Source: FEB-12 sp964503315
GTDB taxonomy: Bacteria; Zixibacteria; MSB-5A5; GN15; FEB-12
Assembly (NCBI GenBank): GCA_964503315.1
Contig: CAZCZL010000013.1
Coordinates: 1 to 64,000, forward strand
Length of the DNA stretch: 64,000 bases
Direction: 5' to 3'
Positions 41,888 through 51,080 of the stretch are shown one piece after another. The translations under genes were made by a program, and so were the position numbers. A model generated the notes under the pieces. It saw only the letters and a list, made by a program, of their open reading frames with translations, was not told where the DNA came from and made no database searches. Each line of letters begins with the position of its first letter. Position 1 is the stretch's first letter.

Positions 41888-42447
41888 TTGTTCGCCAATC
41901 TATAAAGCGTGGTCGGCGGGAACGCGTCGATATCGTCGCCGTATTTCTTCAGCACCGGCCGCATTTGCTCGGCGGTCGCGGTGATAAGATAACCGGACTC
42001 CATCACGAGGAACGGCGCCGTGATCTCCTCTTCATCGATCATCTCCGCGTACCATTCGCTGTTCAGGAACCCGAGTTGCATGCTGTCCTGATACATCGAG
42101 ATTCGCGCGACCAGGTGTTCCTGCAGGAAAAGATCGCTGTTCAACGCGTCTTCTGAGTAGGTTGGTACCTGGACGACATCGAGAAAAGTCAGCTTGTCGA
42201 TTACGAACGCATGAACCTCGTACTCTTTGACCGTATCACCCTGATGATACAGCACCTGGTATCCGTTCGAATCGCCGGTGATGGTGTAATAGATGCTGCT
42301 GTCGTCCTCGCTCGCCTCATACCACTCCCCGACAATCGTCGGGATCTCAATCTCATCGAACGATGTGTAGAATGGCAGGAGCGAGGGTTGACACGAACAG
42401 AGAACCAGCGCGAGACAAAGTGCGAGCGGAATGGTCGATGCACGCAT
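41884..42447 (-). CDS. putative lipoprotein, unknown function
   Basis: A 187-residue lipoprotein. The start was moved to ATG 42447 (MRASTIPLALCLALVLCSC) because GGGAGG is directly upstream and a lipobox (LCSC) follows; the longer frame to 42666 has no lipobox. The mature part has mixed strands, acidic and aromatic residues (GEWYEASEDDSSIYYTITG, FLVMESGYLITATAEQM). No domain recognised. It lies tail-to-tail with rdgB, sharing four bases. Confidence 0.7.
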   Translation of the reverse strand: MRASTIPLALCLALVLCSCQPSLLPFYTSFDEIEIPTIVGEWYEASEDDSSIYYTITGDSNGYQVLYHQGDTVKEYEVHAFVIDKLTFLDVVQVPTYSEDALNSDLFLQEHLVARISMYQDSMQLGFLNSEWYAEMIDEEEITAPFLVMESGYLITATAEQMRPVLKKYGDDIDAFPPTTLYRLANN

Positions 42448-42686
42448 CGGATACCTCCCAGTATCTGTCATGAATGGCGCGTACCTGCGCCGACAACATC
42501 TATATACAGCGGCCAAAGCCGCCCAGTGTGCGTGCACTAATGACTGTCTTCCAGTAAGATACATCATCGCGGGAAGTGCGCAACCCCCACTCCGGGCAAT
42601 CGAGACAAATTTCCTCGTAAAACCACTGGACGACTCCACTCTCTTCACCGCATATTCTCCCACCATATCGACTGACAGGAACTACC

Positions 42687-43022
42687 ATGAATTACTACCA
42701 CATCTGGGTCAACCTCGTTGACAGCCACAAGGATATCGAGTTTTGCGACAATGTGCACGCCTATCTCGGCGCACTCAAACAGAAACAACTCATTGAGGGC
42801 TTCTCAGTCGCCCGCCGGAAATTCGGCTTTGGCCCGGCGGAACTGGGTGAATTCCATATCGTGATCGAAGTTCGCGATCTGGCTCAACTGGAGTCAACCT
42901 TCTCTGTGGTGGCTCGCCGCGCGGGTGATATCGAAGATCTCCATCGCAAAGTCTATTCGGCGGTAACCGATTTCAGGTCCGCGCTGTATCGCGATTTCCC
43001 CGACCCGGAGCGCGTCCGATGA
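42687..43022 (+). CDS. DUF6614-like protein, first tandem copy
   Basis: A 111-residue protein with YYHIWVNLVDSHKDIEFCDNVHAYLGALK, ARRKFGFGPAELGEFHIVIEVRDLAQLES and the ending ALYRDFPDPERVR. I assign it to the DUF6614-like family from memory of the FGFGP/LGEFH/LYRDFPDP pattern. It is about 55% identical by eye to the next gene. The small size and mixed beta/alpha pattern suggest a compact ferredoxin-like fold. AGGA precedes the ATG. Function unknown. Confidence 0.72.
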   Translation: MNYYHIWVNLVDSHKDIEFCDNVHAYLGALKQKQLIEGFSVARRKFGFGPAELGEFHIVIEVRDLAQLESTFSVVARRAGDIEDLHRKVYSAVTDFRSALYRDFPDPERVR

Positions 43023-43354
43023 ATTACCTCCATATCTGGGCCGACCTAAGGGATTCCCACAAAGATCTCGAATTCTGTGCCGCAGTCAATGCTTACCTCG
43101 GCAATCTCAAGACCAAAGGCCTGATACAGTATTTCACACTTACCCGTCGAAAATTTGGATTTGGGCCATCCGAGTTGGGCGAATTTCATATCGTCGTCGC
43201 CGCCCGGGATCTGGCCCAACTGGATGCCGCCTTTGGCATGGTCGCCAGTCGATCAGGTGAGATCGAGCAGCTTCATATCCCCGTTTATGCCGCCTGCAGC
43301 CGGACGCAGGCCGCTCTCTACCGCGATTTCCCCGACCCGGAACGTGTGCGATAG
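43019..43354 (+). CDS. DUF6614-like protein, second tandem copy
   Basis: Also 111 residues, same register, same RRKFGFGPSELGEFHIVVAARDLAQLDA core and identical final YRDFPDPERVR. Its ATG overlaps the TGA of the first copy (ATGA), so the pair is translationally coupled, which favours a heterodimer or a 1:1 complex. The difference between copies is concentrated in the C-terminal third. Function unknown. Confidence 0.72.
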   Translation: MNYLHIWADLRDSHKDLEFCAAVNAYLGNLKTKGLIQYFTLTRRKFGFGPSELGEFHIVVAARDLAQLDAAFGMVASRSGEIEQLHIPVYAACSRTQAALYRDFPDPERVR

Positions 43355-43378
43355 CCACACACCCTTGTCGCATCCCTG

Positions 43379-43407
43379 TTGCAGAAAAATTGAGCAACGC
43401 CTATATT
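43379..43407 (+). promoter_or_regulatory. promoter of aceK
   Basis: TTGCAG (43379-43384) and TATATT (43402-43407) with an exact 17-base spacer, 37 bp before the aceK ATG, which has GAGGAGGA in front. Good prediction. Confidence 0.6.
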
Positions 43408-43443
43408 GATTGTGGACATTCGTGACCACGTCGAGGAGGACGT

Positions 43444-45222
43444 ATGGCTCGCACATTCCAGGTTCCGTCCACCACCATCTCGCACGCCGCTCATCTCATC
43501 CTCGCCATGCATGATGAACATCGCGCCGATTTCGAGCGCCTCACTGGCATGTCCCGCCTGGTATTCGAGCAACAGGACTGGAAAGAGCGTCAGCGTATCG
43601 CCACCATGCGCCTCGACCTCTATGAGAATTCACTCACCCTCGCGGAGAGGATGCTCGGCCAGTGCCTCGGCGAGGCACTCCATGACCGCCGTGTCTGGAA
43701 ACAGATCAAATCCCAGTATCGCGCCGCCATTCGCGGACGTTACGACCGTGATCTGGCCGAAACGTACTACAACTCCACCACGCGCAAGATCCTTCAGACG
43801 GTCGGTATCGACCGCGATATTGAATTCTTCAGCATCAAACCTCCGGGGTTCAAACGCTTCCCGGTCAAGAAAGTCTATCGCACATATCATGTCACCGGTC
43901 CGACCGAGCGGGTCGTGGCCGAGATGCTCCGCCAATTCGGATTCGAGACCTCATTTCGCGACCTGGCGTTCGATGCCGCCATGGTGGCGCAGGAGATCAA
44001 TCTCCGCGTCTGGCCGATCCTCCACTACAGCGCCGGATTTGATGTCGATATGGTGATGGCGCCATTCTTTCGCAATAAGGTCGCTTACCTGGTCGGGCGG
44101 ATCAGGGCGGACAACCAGATCCTTCCGCTCATCCTCCCGCTCTATAATAGTCTTGATGGCATCTATGTCGATACGGCACTTCTCGAGGAAGCCGATGCCA
44201 GCATTGTCTTCAGCTTTGCGTTCAGCTATTTCCACGTCCAGGTGAAGTGGCACCATGAATTGCTGGAGTTCCTCCGCTCGATCCTGCCATCCAAGCCGCT
44301 TTCCGATCTCTACTTCTCGCTCGGATACACCAAACATGGAAAGACCGAGTTCTATCGGATGCTACATGGTTTTGTGCATGAATCACGCGAGAAGTTCATG
44401 ATCGCCCCCGGCAAAGAAGGCGCGGTGATGATCGGCTTCACCATGCCGGACTTCGGCTATGTGTTTAAAGTTATCAAAGATCGCCCCTGTTTCCTGCGGA
44501 GCGATGAAACGACCAGCAAACGGACCACGCGCGAGGAGATCGTCAAACAGTACGCGTTTGTCTGTCACCGGGATCGTGTCGGACGGTTGGTCGATACGCA
44601 GGAGTTCGAGAATCTCCGCTTCAAGCGCAAACGTTTCTCCGCCGACCTGCTCAAGGAGTTTGTCACCGCGGCGACCGGCTCGGTCACTGTCGAGCGTGAA
44701 TATGTGGTGATACATCATCTTTATCTCCAGCGCAAAGTGACTCCATTGCCAATGTACCTGATGCAGGAGTTGGATGCAGAATTGATCCGACGTGTGGTGA
44801 TAGACTTTGGCTATTTTCTGAAAGATCTCGCCTCGATCGGCATTTTCCCTTCCGACCTGTTCAATATCTGGAACTACGGCGTCACCCGTCGTGGACGCGT
44901 AGTGTTGTTCGACTACGACGATGTCTGCCCTCTCGAGCAGGTCAATTTCCGCCACAAACCGGCGCCAAAGAATGAACTGGAGGAGCTGGAGGTCGACGAA
45001 GACCGCATCGCCGCTATGCCGAATGACTTCTTCCTCGATGAGACCGAGCGTTATTCCGGCATCCCGTTTCCGTTAAAAGGAATATTCCGGCGTGTGCACG
45101 GCGACCTCTATACGGCTGACTTTTGGAAGGAGATGAAACGTCGGGTCAAACGCGGAGAACTGGCGGACATCACTCCCTACGACCGCCGCAAGAAGTTTGA
45201 GAATCGACTGCTGACTGTGTGA
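43444..45222 (+). CDS. aceK: isocitrate dehydrogenase kinase/phosphatase
   Basis: A 592-residue protein matching AceK end to end. Markers: an N-terminal helical regulatory half with DWKERQRIATMRLDLYE and RYDRDLAETYYNSTTRKI, the ATP region FMIAPGKEGAVMIGFTMPDFGYVFKVIKD, the catalytic-core NIWNYGVTRRGRVVLFDYDDVCPL and the C-terminal GIPFPLKGIFRRVHGDLYTADFW. It phosphorylates and dephosphorylates isocitrate dehydrogenase, switching carbon between the TCA cycle and glyoxylate bypass. It stands outside an aceBA operon here. AceK is best known from Proteobacteria; transfer is possible but not shown. Confidence 0.93.
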   Translation: MARTFQVPSTTISHAAHLILAMHDEHRADFERLTGMSRLVFEQQDWKERQRIATMRLDLYENSLTLAERMLGQCLGEALHDRRVWKQIKSQYRAAIRGRYDRDLAETYYNSTTRKILQTVGIDRDIEFFSIKPPGFKRFPVKKVYRTYHVTGPTERVVAEMLRQFGFETSFRDLAFDAAMVAQEINLRVWPILHYSAGFDVDMVMAPFFRNKVAYLVGRIRADNQILPLILPLYNSLDGIYVDTALLEEADASIVFSFAFSYFHVQVKWHHELLEFLRSILPSKPLSDLYFSLGYTKHGKTEFYRMLHGFVHESREKFMIAPGKEGAVMIGFTMPDFGYVFKVIKDRPCFLRSDETTSKRTTREEIVKQYAFVCHRDRVGRLVDTQEFENLRFKRKRFSADLLKEFVTAATGSVTVEREYVVIHHLYLQRKVTPLPMYLMQELDAELIRRVVIDFGYFLKDLASIGIFPSDLFNIWNYGVTRRGRVVLFDYDDVCPLEQVNFRHKPAPKNELEELEVDEDRIAAMPNDFFLDETERYSGIPFPLKGIFRRVHGDLYTADFWKEMKRRVKRGELADITPYDRRKKFENRLLTV

Positions 45223-45226
45223 TGGC

Positions 45227-45499
45227 CTACTCTCGCGGCTGATCGATCCGCTTGTCGGGATCAAGCCCTTCGTACGCCGAGGACTTCTGGCGAGGTGAGT
45301 AATACGGTGCCTGAGATTCCGTCTGCCCGACTGATGGATTCTTCCGTCCGATACCGAACAACCCCCTGATAGTGCCGGCGATCCCGCTCCCGATCGCCGC
45401 AATCGCTCCACCGACAGTCACCGCCAGGAGCATGACGATGGCGATGATGATCACGAAGATAATGACAAACGCCGCCAGAAGTTTGTTCTTCGGCGTCAT
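45227..45499 (-). CDS. small single-helix membrane protein
   Basis: A 90-residue protein if started at ATG 45499 (MTPKNKLLAAFVIIFVIIIAIVMLLAVTVGGAIAAI); an alternative ATG at 45535 adds 12 residues. One strong transmembrane helix near residues 7-35 is followed by a Gly-rich segment and a hydrophilic tail (KNPSVGQTESQAPYYSPRQ). Neither start has a good ribosome-binding site, so confidence is moderate. Function unknown. Confidence 0.55.
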   Translation of the reverse strand: MTPKNKLLAAFVIIFVIIIAIVMLLAVTVGGAIAAIGSGIAGTIRGLFGIGRKNPSVGQTESQAPYYSPRQKSSAYEGLDPDKRIDQPRE

Positions 45500-45590
45500 G
45501 CGGGAAGTAAAGACTCTGAAATTCGCGTGTTGCATATATCTAAATACTGAAATTGCGGAGGAATATTCAAAGTTCCGTCAAACGGCCCGC

Positions 45591-46178
45591 TCATCTCCCC
45601 GGTCGTTTGATCTTTTTGGCAATGGCATCGGCCAACTTGCCGGGCTTTTTTGCGTCGAGCACAGTCAACTGCCAGATGCCACGCCCTGATGTATCGTAGA
45701 AATTGACTATCGCCGTGTGGCTCTTAGATTTCATCTTGGTCGTGCGTGCTTCCCGATGCGGTGTGTTACTGGAGCCATCCGGTGCCTCCCTTTCGTGCAG
45801 TACCAACTCCTCCGCGGTCTGTGAGTAGTGGATTTCGAATCCTTTGAGTTGAATGACTATGTATCCGTGCTCCGGGAAATTCTCTGACAGGTCGATCTTG
45901 TGTTTACTGACCAAGCGGTCCTTTACTTGCTCCAAATACTTCTGAATGTCGACCGGATATGTCTGTCGTACGCTGCCCGAGTAGACGATCGCAGCAGAAT
46001 CTCCACCCGGTTCACTCGCCTGAGAAGCGATCTCGACTGTCCATCTCGGTATTTCCATCAGCGCGATCGGGGTACCGGCAGTTTCAGTCCTCTGTTCCCT
46101 GCTCACGGAACAACTGATCAGAAGAAGTAGGCAGAAACTTCCGCCTGCGATGCAGATTCCACGGAGCATAGAAAACAT
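45591..46178 (-). CDS. putative lipoprotein, unknown function
   Basis: A 195-residue lipoprotein. ATG 46178 was chosen over the longer 46214 because GGAGGGA precedes it and it yields MFSMLRGICIAGGSFCLLLLISC, a lipoprotein signal. The mature protein has a beta-strand pattern (RWTVEIASQASEP, GYIVIQLKGFEIHYS, TAIVNFYDTSGRGIWQLTVLDAKK) that resembles small adhesin-like or DUF-type domains, none recognised with confidence. It is 50 bp upstream of mntP's end on the same strand. Confidence 0.65.
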   Translation of the reverse strand: MFSMLRGICIAGGSFCLLLLISCSVSREQRTETAGTPIALMEIPRWTVEIASQASEPGGDSAAIVYSGSVRQTYPVDIQKYLEQVKDRLVSKHKIDLSENFPEHGYIVIQLKGFEIHYSQTAEELVLHEREAPDGSSNTPHREARTTKMKSKSHTAIVNFYDTSGRGIWQLTVLDAKKPGKLADAIAKKIKRPGR

Positions 46179-46227
46179 GATAATCCCTCCAATCGTTGCG
46201 CGGCAGACGTCCACGTCTGCCCGAAAC

Positions 46228-46773
46228 CTACAACACCGCCTTCACCGCCAGCCCGATCAAGATCAGTCCCCCGATTATCCCCGCCACTTTCCCGAATCTA
46301 GCCCCCACCTGTCTCCCCGATGCCAGACCAACAATCGTCATCACCGCGGCCACCACACCGATGATCAGCGACGGCTGCAATATCTCCACGCCGATCAAGG
46401 CGAGCGATAACCCCGCGGCCAGAGCGTCGATGGAGGTCGCGAACATCAGCACCAGCAAACTCGCGCCGCGTGTGGGATCCCCCTTCCAAGACCGTTCTTC
46501 AGGTCTGCTCTGCTCCCAGATGAGTCGCACGCCGATGATCAGCAGCACAACCGCAGCGATCCAATTGCCAAGTGATCCGACATACTTGTATATCTGCTCA
46601 CCCGCCAGCCAGCCGACGATCGGCATCCCGAATTGGGCAAAACCGAAGTGCCAGGAGAGCCGGAAAACCACCCATCGATCGATCTTTCCGAGCTTAATTC
46701 CAACTGCCGCGGCGACCGCAAAGGCATCCAGCGCGAGCGCAAACGCGAGGGCGAGCATATCATGGAGGTGCAT
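46228..46773 (-). CDS. mntP: MntP-type manganese efflux pump
   Basis: A 181-residue membrane protein with six hydrophobic helices. Both MntP signature repeats are visible: LALDAFAVAAAVG in helix 1 and ATSIDALAAGLSLAL in helix 4, each with the essential aspartate. It exports manganese. ATG 46773 was chosen; the longer frame starts at TTG 46797 and adds eight residues. No yybP-ykoY (manganese) riboswitch is visible upstream in the 46798-46925 stretch. Probably monocistronic. Confidence 0.85.
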   Translation of the reverse strand: MHLHDMLALAFALALDAFAVAAAVGIKLGKIDRWVVFRLSWHFGFAQFGMPIVGWLAGEQIYKYVGSLGNWIAAVVLLIIGVRLIWEQSRPEERSWKGDPTRGASLLVLMFATSIDALAAGLSLALIGVEILQPSLIIGVVAAVMTIVGLASGRQVGARFGKVAGIIGGLILIGLAVKAVL

Positions 46774-46925
46774 AGTCGGTAAACGATTGTCCTTCAAGCC
46801 AATAGATTCTCAGGCAGAATACTCTTCGGCGCTCCAAACCGCAAGTCTGAACGCTCGTTAGACCAATTTTATGCATCCCTCTTTTCAGAGGAACCAATAT
46901 CTGAAAGTGGAGTTAAAAATGATAG

Positions 46926-46954
46926 TTTACAGAACCGTACAGATTAGGTATTAT
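46926..46954 (+). promoter_or_regulatory. promoter of the SUF operon
   Basis: TTTACA (46926-46931) and TATTAT (46949-46954) with an exact 17-base spacer. A small palindrome GTTATAAC (46961-46968) falls at the expected start point and could be part of an operator for the Rrf2 regulator encoded next, but the match to a known box is not shown. Confidence 0.6.
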
Positions 46955-47000
46955 TGGACGGTTATAACGGAGTATTAAAACCTTAATTCGTTGTGAGACT

Positions 47001-47516
47001 ATGAGAATATCAGCAGTTGAAGAGTATGGCCTGCGGTGCCTATTGGCCCTCGCGCGGGTTGGAACCTCCGGGCAATTATCGATCTCAGATATCGCTGAGG
47101 CCGAGGGACTCTCTGTCCCCTACGCCTCAAAGCTGTTGGCCATTTTGCGCCGGGCGGGGCTGGTCACTGCTGAGCGCGGACGCGGCGGCGGGTTCTCTAT
47201 CGCGCGCGAACCGCAGGAGATCAACCTTTACGAAGTGATGACCGCACTCGGCGGGCCGCTTATTGATCCGCAGCATTGCCAGAAATACAATGGCCACGCG
47301 AAAGAGTGTGTGCATCTCGGCAAGTGCTCTATCTCCGATGTTCTCGGTGGAGTGGCCGGCTATGTGCAGTCATTCCTCGGCCAGACCACCCTCGGCGATC
47401 TGTTGACCTCGGAAAAGGCGAAGATGCTTCGCCTCAATCAGGATCACGTACGCATTGGCCAGGCGGCGCTGGAAGAAGAACTCAACCAGCCGGCCGGTCG
47501 GATCTTTCTGGAATAG
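47001..47516 (+). CDS. Rrf2-family Fe-S regulator (SufR/IscR-like)
   Basis: A 171-residue winged-helix regulator. ISAVEEYGLRCLLALARV, ISDIAEAEGLSVPYASKLLAILRRAGLV and RGRGGGFSIAREPQEINLYEV are classic Rrf2 segments. Three cysteines C93, C103 and C109 (spacing C-x9-C-x5-C) can bind an Fe-S cluster; IscR has C-x5-C-x5-C, so the first spacing is unusual. It probably represses the suf genes when clusters are abundant. It leads the operon, 36 bases before sufC, with its own promoter and palindrome upstream. Confidence 0.9.
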   Translation: MRISAVEEYGLRCLLALARVGTSGQLSISDIAEAEGLSVPYASKLLAILRRAGLVTAERGRGGGFSIAREPQEINLYEVMTALGGPLIDPQHCQKYNGHAKECVHLGKCSISDVLGGVAGYVQSFLGQTTLGDLLTSEKAKMLRLNQDHVRIGQAALEEELNQPAGRIFLE

Positions 47517-47552
47517 TGAACAATTTTCGCGATTTGAAAGGATACATATTCA

Positions 47553-48323
47553 ATGACTTCAAAGAAGCCGCTGTTCGAATGTGGCGACATACATGTTGAG
47601 GTGGACGGGAAACAGGTGGTCAACGGCGTTGCCCTGACCATCAACGCTGGCGAGGTACATGCCATCATGGGACCGAACGGCTCGGGCAAGTCCTCCCTCT
47701 CGAACGCCCTGATGGGGCATCCCAACTACCAGATCACCAGAGGCTGGGCCAAGCTGAATGGGGTTGATATTCTCGAGATGGAAGCGGACGAGCGCTCGCG
47801 CGCCGGACTTTTCCTCGCGTTCCAATATCCGCTCGCCATACCCGGCGTCACCGTGGCCAATTTCCTCCGCTCTGCCTTGCAGTCACATCGCGGCAAAGAT
47901 GCTGATATGACCGATTTCAGAAAGCTGATGCGCGCGAAAATGGCCGAACTGGAGATCGATGAAGTTTTCGCCACCCGCTATTTGAACGAAGGGTTTTCCG
48001 GCGGTGAGAAGAAGCGCATCGAGATCTTGCAGATGTCCATTCTGAATCCAACAGTCGCGATCCTCGATGAAACCGACTCCGGCCTCGATATCGATGCCCT
48101 CAAGACGGTCGCCGAAGGGATAAACAAGTTTCACTCCGACAAGAACGGCATCCTGATGGTGACACACTACCAACGTCTGTTGAATTACGTCAAGCCGGAC
48201 TACGTCCACGTCATGATGGCCGGCAAATTGGTCAAATCCGGCGGCCCGGAACTCGCGCTCAAGCTCGAGGATCAGGGGTACGACTGGGTCGAAGCCGAAG
48301 TCGCTCAGAAGGCAGGTGTATAA
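47553..48323 (+). CDS. sufC: SufC, Fe-S cluster assembly ATPase
   Basis: A 256-residue ABC-type ATPase. Walker A is GPNGSGKSSLSNAL, the signature motif GFSGGEKKRIEILQM, and Walker B is AILDETDSGLDIDAL. It acts with SufB and SufD as the SufBC2D scaffold, using ATP to drive cluster assembly. Start at ATG 47553 with AAAGGA upstream. Standard length for SufC. Confidence 0.96.
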   Translation: MTSKKPLFECGDIHVEVDGKQVVNGVALTINAGEVHAIMGPNGSGKSSLSNALMGHPNYQITRGWAKLNGVDILEMEADERSRAGLFLAFQYPLAIPGVTVANFLRSALQSHRGKDADMTDFRKLMRAKMAELEIDEVFATRYLNEGFSGGEKKRIEILQMSILNPTVAILDETDSGLDIDALKTVAEGINKFHSDKNGILMVTHYQRLLNYVKPDYVHVMMAGKLVKSGGPELALKLEDQGYDWVEAEVAQKAGV

Positions 48324-48326
48324 GTA

Positions 48327-49763
48327 ATGTCTGAGCCGAATATTGATCAGCAAAAGCATGATCTCTCTTCGCTGAACAACGATTACGCGACCAAATACGG
48401 GTTCAGCGATCCGGTCGACTACTTCCACAAAGGAGCCAAAGGGCTCAATCACGAAGTGGTCGAGATGATCTCGCGCATGAAGAAAGAGCCGAAGTGGATG
48501 AATGAGATCCGCCACCAGGCGCTGGATACCTTCTACGCTAAGCCGATGCCGAAATGGGGCAATACCAAACTGCTCGGTGAGATCGACTTCGAGAACATCT
48601 ACTACTTCATGAAGCCGATCGAGAACCAGCAAAAGAGCTGGGATGATGTCCCTGAGTATATCAAGAAGACCTTCGATCGCCTCGGTATCCCAGAAGCGGA
48701 AAAGAATTTCCTCGGCGGTGTCTCCGCGCAGTACGAATCAGAAGTGGTCTACCACTCGATGAAGGATGAATTGATCAAGCAGGGTATCCTCTTCTTTGAC
48801 ATGGATTCCGGATTGCGCAACTATCCTGAGATCGTGCAGAAGTACTTCGGCACCGTGATCCCGTCGACCGACAACAAGTTCGCCGCGCTGAATACGGCGG
48901 TCTGGTCGGGCGGTTCATTTATCTATGTCCCGCCGGGTGTCGACGTGAAGGTGCCGCTCCAGGCCTATTTCCGCATCAACGCTGAGAATATGGGGCAGTT
49001 TGAGCGGACGCTCATTATCGCCGACAAGGGCTCGCGTGTACATTACATCGAAGGATGTACCGCGCCGGTCTATTCGACCGACTCATTGCATTCCGCGGTA
49101 GTGGAGTTGATAGCTCTGGAAGGCTCCTATATTCGTTACACGACCATTCAGAACTGGTCGCGCAATATCTACAACCTGGTGACCAAGCGGGCGAACGCGC
49201 ACGCCAAAGCGACAGTCGAGTGGGTCGACGGTAACCTCGGCTCCCGCCTGACCATGAAGTATCCGTGCATCAATCTGCTCGGCGAAGGCGCTCGCGGCGA
49301 GGTCCTCTCGGTCGCGTTTGCTGGAGTCGACCAGCATCAGGATGCCGGCGCAAAGGTGATCCATGCCGCGCCGAATACCTCGTCGCGCATCACTTCGAAA
49401 TCGATCTCTAAGGATAACGGCCGCGCTTCATATCGCGGATTGGCGAAGGTCCACAAAAACGCCGTCAATTCCAAGATCTCGGTTGAGTGCGATGCCCTGT
49501 TGATCGGTCGCGATGCCCGCTCGGATACGTATCCGACGATGGAGATCGATGCCGACAAAGTACGCGTCGAGCACGAAGCGCGTGTCTCCAAGGTCGCCGA
49601 AGAGCAGCTTTTCTACCTCACCAGCCGTGGGCTGACTGAGGATGATGCCCGCCTGCTCATCGTCAACGGCTTCATGGAACCATTTACTAAAGAACTCCCG
49701 CTGGAGTACGCTGTGGAACTGAATCGTTTGATTCAGCTTGAAATGGAAGGTTCGGTCGGATAA
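48327..49763 (+). CDS. sufB: SufB, Fe-S cluster scaffold
   Basis: A 478-residue scaffold protein with the SufB hallmarks VPPGVDVKVPLQAYFRIN, YIEGCTAPVYSTDSLHSAVVELIAL, IQNWSRNIYNLVTKRANAHAKATVEWVDGNLGSRLTMKYP and RASYRGLAKVHKNAVNSK...CDALLIGRDARSDTYP. It receives sulphur and builds the [Fe-S] cluster with SufC. Three bases after sufC, with the stop sharing one base with sufD. Confidence 0.97.
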   Translation: MSEPNIDQQKHDLSSLNNDYATKYGFSDPVDYFHKGAKGLNHEVVEMISRMKKEPKWMNEIRHQALDTFYAKPMPKWGNTKLLGEIDFENIYYFMKPIENQQKSWDDVPEYIKKTFDRLGIPEAEKNFLGGVSAQYESEVVYHSMKDELIKQGILFFDMDSGLRNYPEIVQKYFGTVIPSTDNKFAALNTAVWSGGSFIYVPPGVDVKVPLQAYFRINAENMGQFERTLIIADKGSRVHYIEGCTAPVYSTDSLHSAVVELIALEGSYIRYTTIQNWSRNIYNLVTKRANAHAKATVEWVDGNLGSRLTMKYPCINLLGEGARGEVLSVAFAGVDQHQDAGAKVIHAAPNTSSRITSKSISKDNGRASYRGLAKVHKNAVNSKISVECDALLIGRDARSDTYPTMEIDADKVRVEHEARVSKVAEEQLFYLTSRGLTEDDARLLIVNGFMEPFTKELPLEYAVELNRLIQLEMEGSVG

Positions 49764-51079
49764 TGCAGATGACAGACACTGGACATACAATTCCCGAATT
49801 CGCTCCGGAACTGGAGCGCGGCCCGAAATGGCTTCGCGAATTGCGCCATTTCGCCCGTCAGAACTATAACGAGACCCCTATGCCGCCACGCGGGCTGCAT
49901 CTCTGGCGTTACACAGACCCGACCAAGTTTTTGGTCGACCGTGACGGCGTGGCTGATACCGTGTTCGCCGATAATTATGACGCGGTTGAGCGGCTGGAGA
50001 AACAGCACCTCGCCGAAGGACATATCTCCTGCCTCGTCACCGATCTGGGTGGCCGTAAGGTGGATATCTTCGGCGCGGAGACGCTGACCACGCAGGGTAT
50101 TATCGTCAAGCCCCTCTCCGAGGCGGTCGAGTCCCATCATGAACTGGTCTCGAAGTATCTCTACAACCTGATCGGCAGCAAAACCGGGAAGTTCGAAGCG
50201 CTCAATGGCGCACTCTGGAATGACGGTATCTTCATTTACGTGCCGGACGGGAAGTCGGTCGAACAACCGATGCACCTTCTGCGCGAAGCAGGGCTCGCCA
50301 ATTCAGCGCAGTACCCTCGCCTGCTCGTGGTCGTTGGCAAAAACGCCGAGCTGACGCTTGTAGACGAATACGGCGGCGGCGCGGCAGATCCGAACGCCGG
50401 TATCGCCTACTCCAACGGCGCGGTAGAGATCTTCGGCCTCGAAGACAGCCGCGTTCGCTATGTCAATCTGCAGCGTCAGGCTCCAGGCTCGCATTCCTAT
50501 CTCGCCCATCGCGCCAGCGCGGCGCAAGGCGCCAACATCCTGACAATCGCGCTCGCTTTCGGCGCGTCGGTGAGCAAGCAGAATTTCGGCGTCGTGTTGA
50601 ATGGCGCGGGTGCCGAATCAAACATGTATGGCGTTTTGTTTGGAACTGGCCGCCAGCATTTTGACAACCACACCCTGCATCATCACGCCGTCGGCAAGAC
50701 CAAGTCAAATATCGATTTCAAAGTGGTCCTGCGTGATCGCGCCCTCTCTGCGTACACCGGCCTGATCCGTATCGACCACAACGCCCAGGTCTGTGAAGCA
50801 TACCAAGAGAACCGAAATCTGCTGCTTAACCCGAATACCCGGGCTGAATCCATTCCGGAGCTTGAGATCCTCAATGAAGAGGTCACCTGTACGCACGGCG
50901 CGACGGTCGGCCCGATCGACCCGATGGATCTTTTCTATCTGCAGAGCCGCGGCATTCATCATGCTGATGCGGTCCGCATGGTCGTATCAGGGTTCATCGC
51001 CCCGACGTTGAAGTTGGTTCCGGAAGATCTCCGGGAACGAATCGCCGGAATCGTTGAAGAACGGCTGGAGGTCATCTGA
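49763..51079 (+). CDS. sufD: SufD, Fe-S cluster assembly partner
   Basis: A 438-residue relative of SufB: FEALNGALWNDGIFIYVPDGKSVEQPMHLL, VDEYGGGA, NFGVVLNGAGAESNMYGV, a RQHFDNHTLHHH motif, KSNIDFKVVLRDRALSAYTGLI and CTHGATVGPIDPMDLFYLQSRGI. It completes the SufBC2D complex and is needed for iron delivery. ATG overlaps the sufB stop. Confidence 0.93.
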   Translation: MQMTDTGHTIPEFAPELERGPKWLRELRHFARQNYNETPMPPRGLHLWRYTDPTKFLVDRDGVADTVFADNYDAVERLEKQHLAEGHISCLVTDLGGRKVDIFGAETLTTQGIIVKPLSEAVESHHELVSKYLYNLIGSKTGKFEALNGALWNDGIFIYVPDGKSVEQPMHLLREAGLANSAQYPRLLVVVGKNAELTLVDEYGGGAADPNAGIAYSNGAVEIFGLEDSRVRYVNLQRQAPGSHSYLAHRASAAQGANILTIALAFGASVSKQNFGVVLNGAGAESNMYGVLFGTGRQHFDNHTLHHHAVGKTKSNIDFKVVLRDRALSAYTGLIRIDHNAQVCEAYQENRNLLLNPNTRAESIPELEILNEEVTCTHGATVGPIDPMDLFYLQSRGIHHADAVRMVVSGFIAPTLKLVPEDLRERIAGIVEERLEVI

Positions 51080-51080
51080 T

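Noticed and set aside
46798..46925. yybP-ykoY manganese riboswitch upstream of mntP
   Set aside because: I could not find the paired stems with the conserved internal loops of that class on the minus strand.
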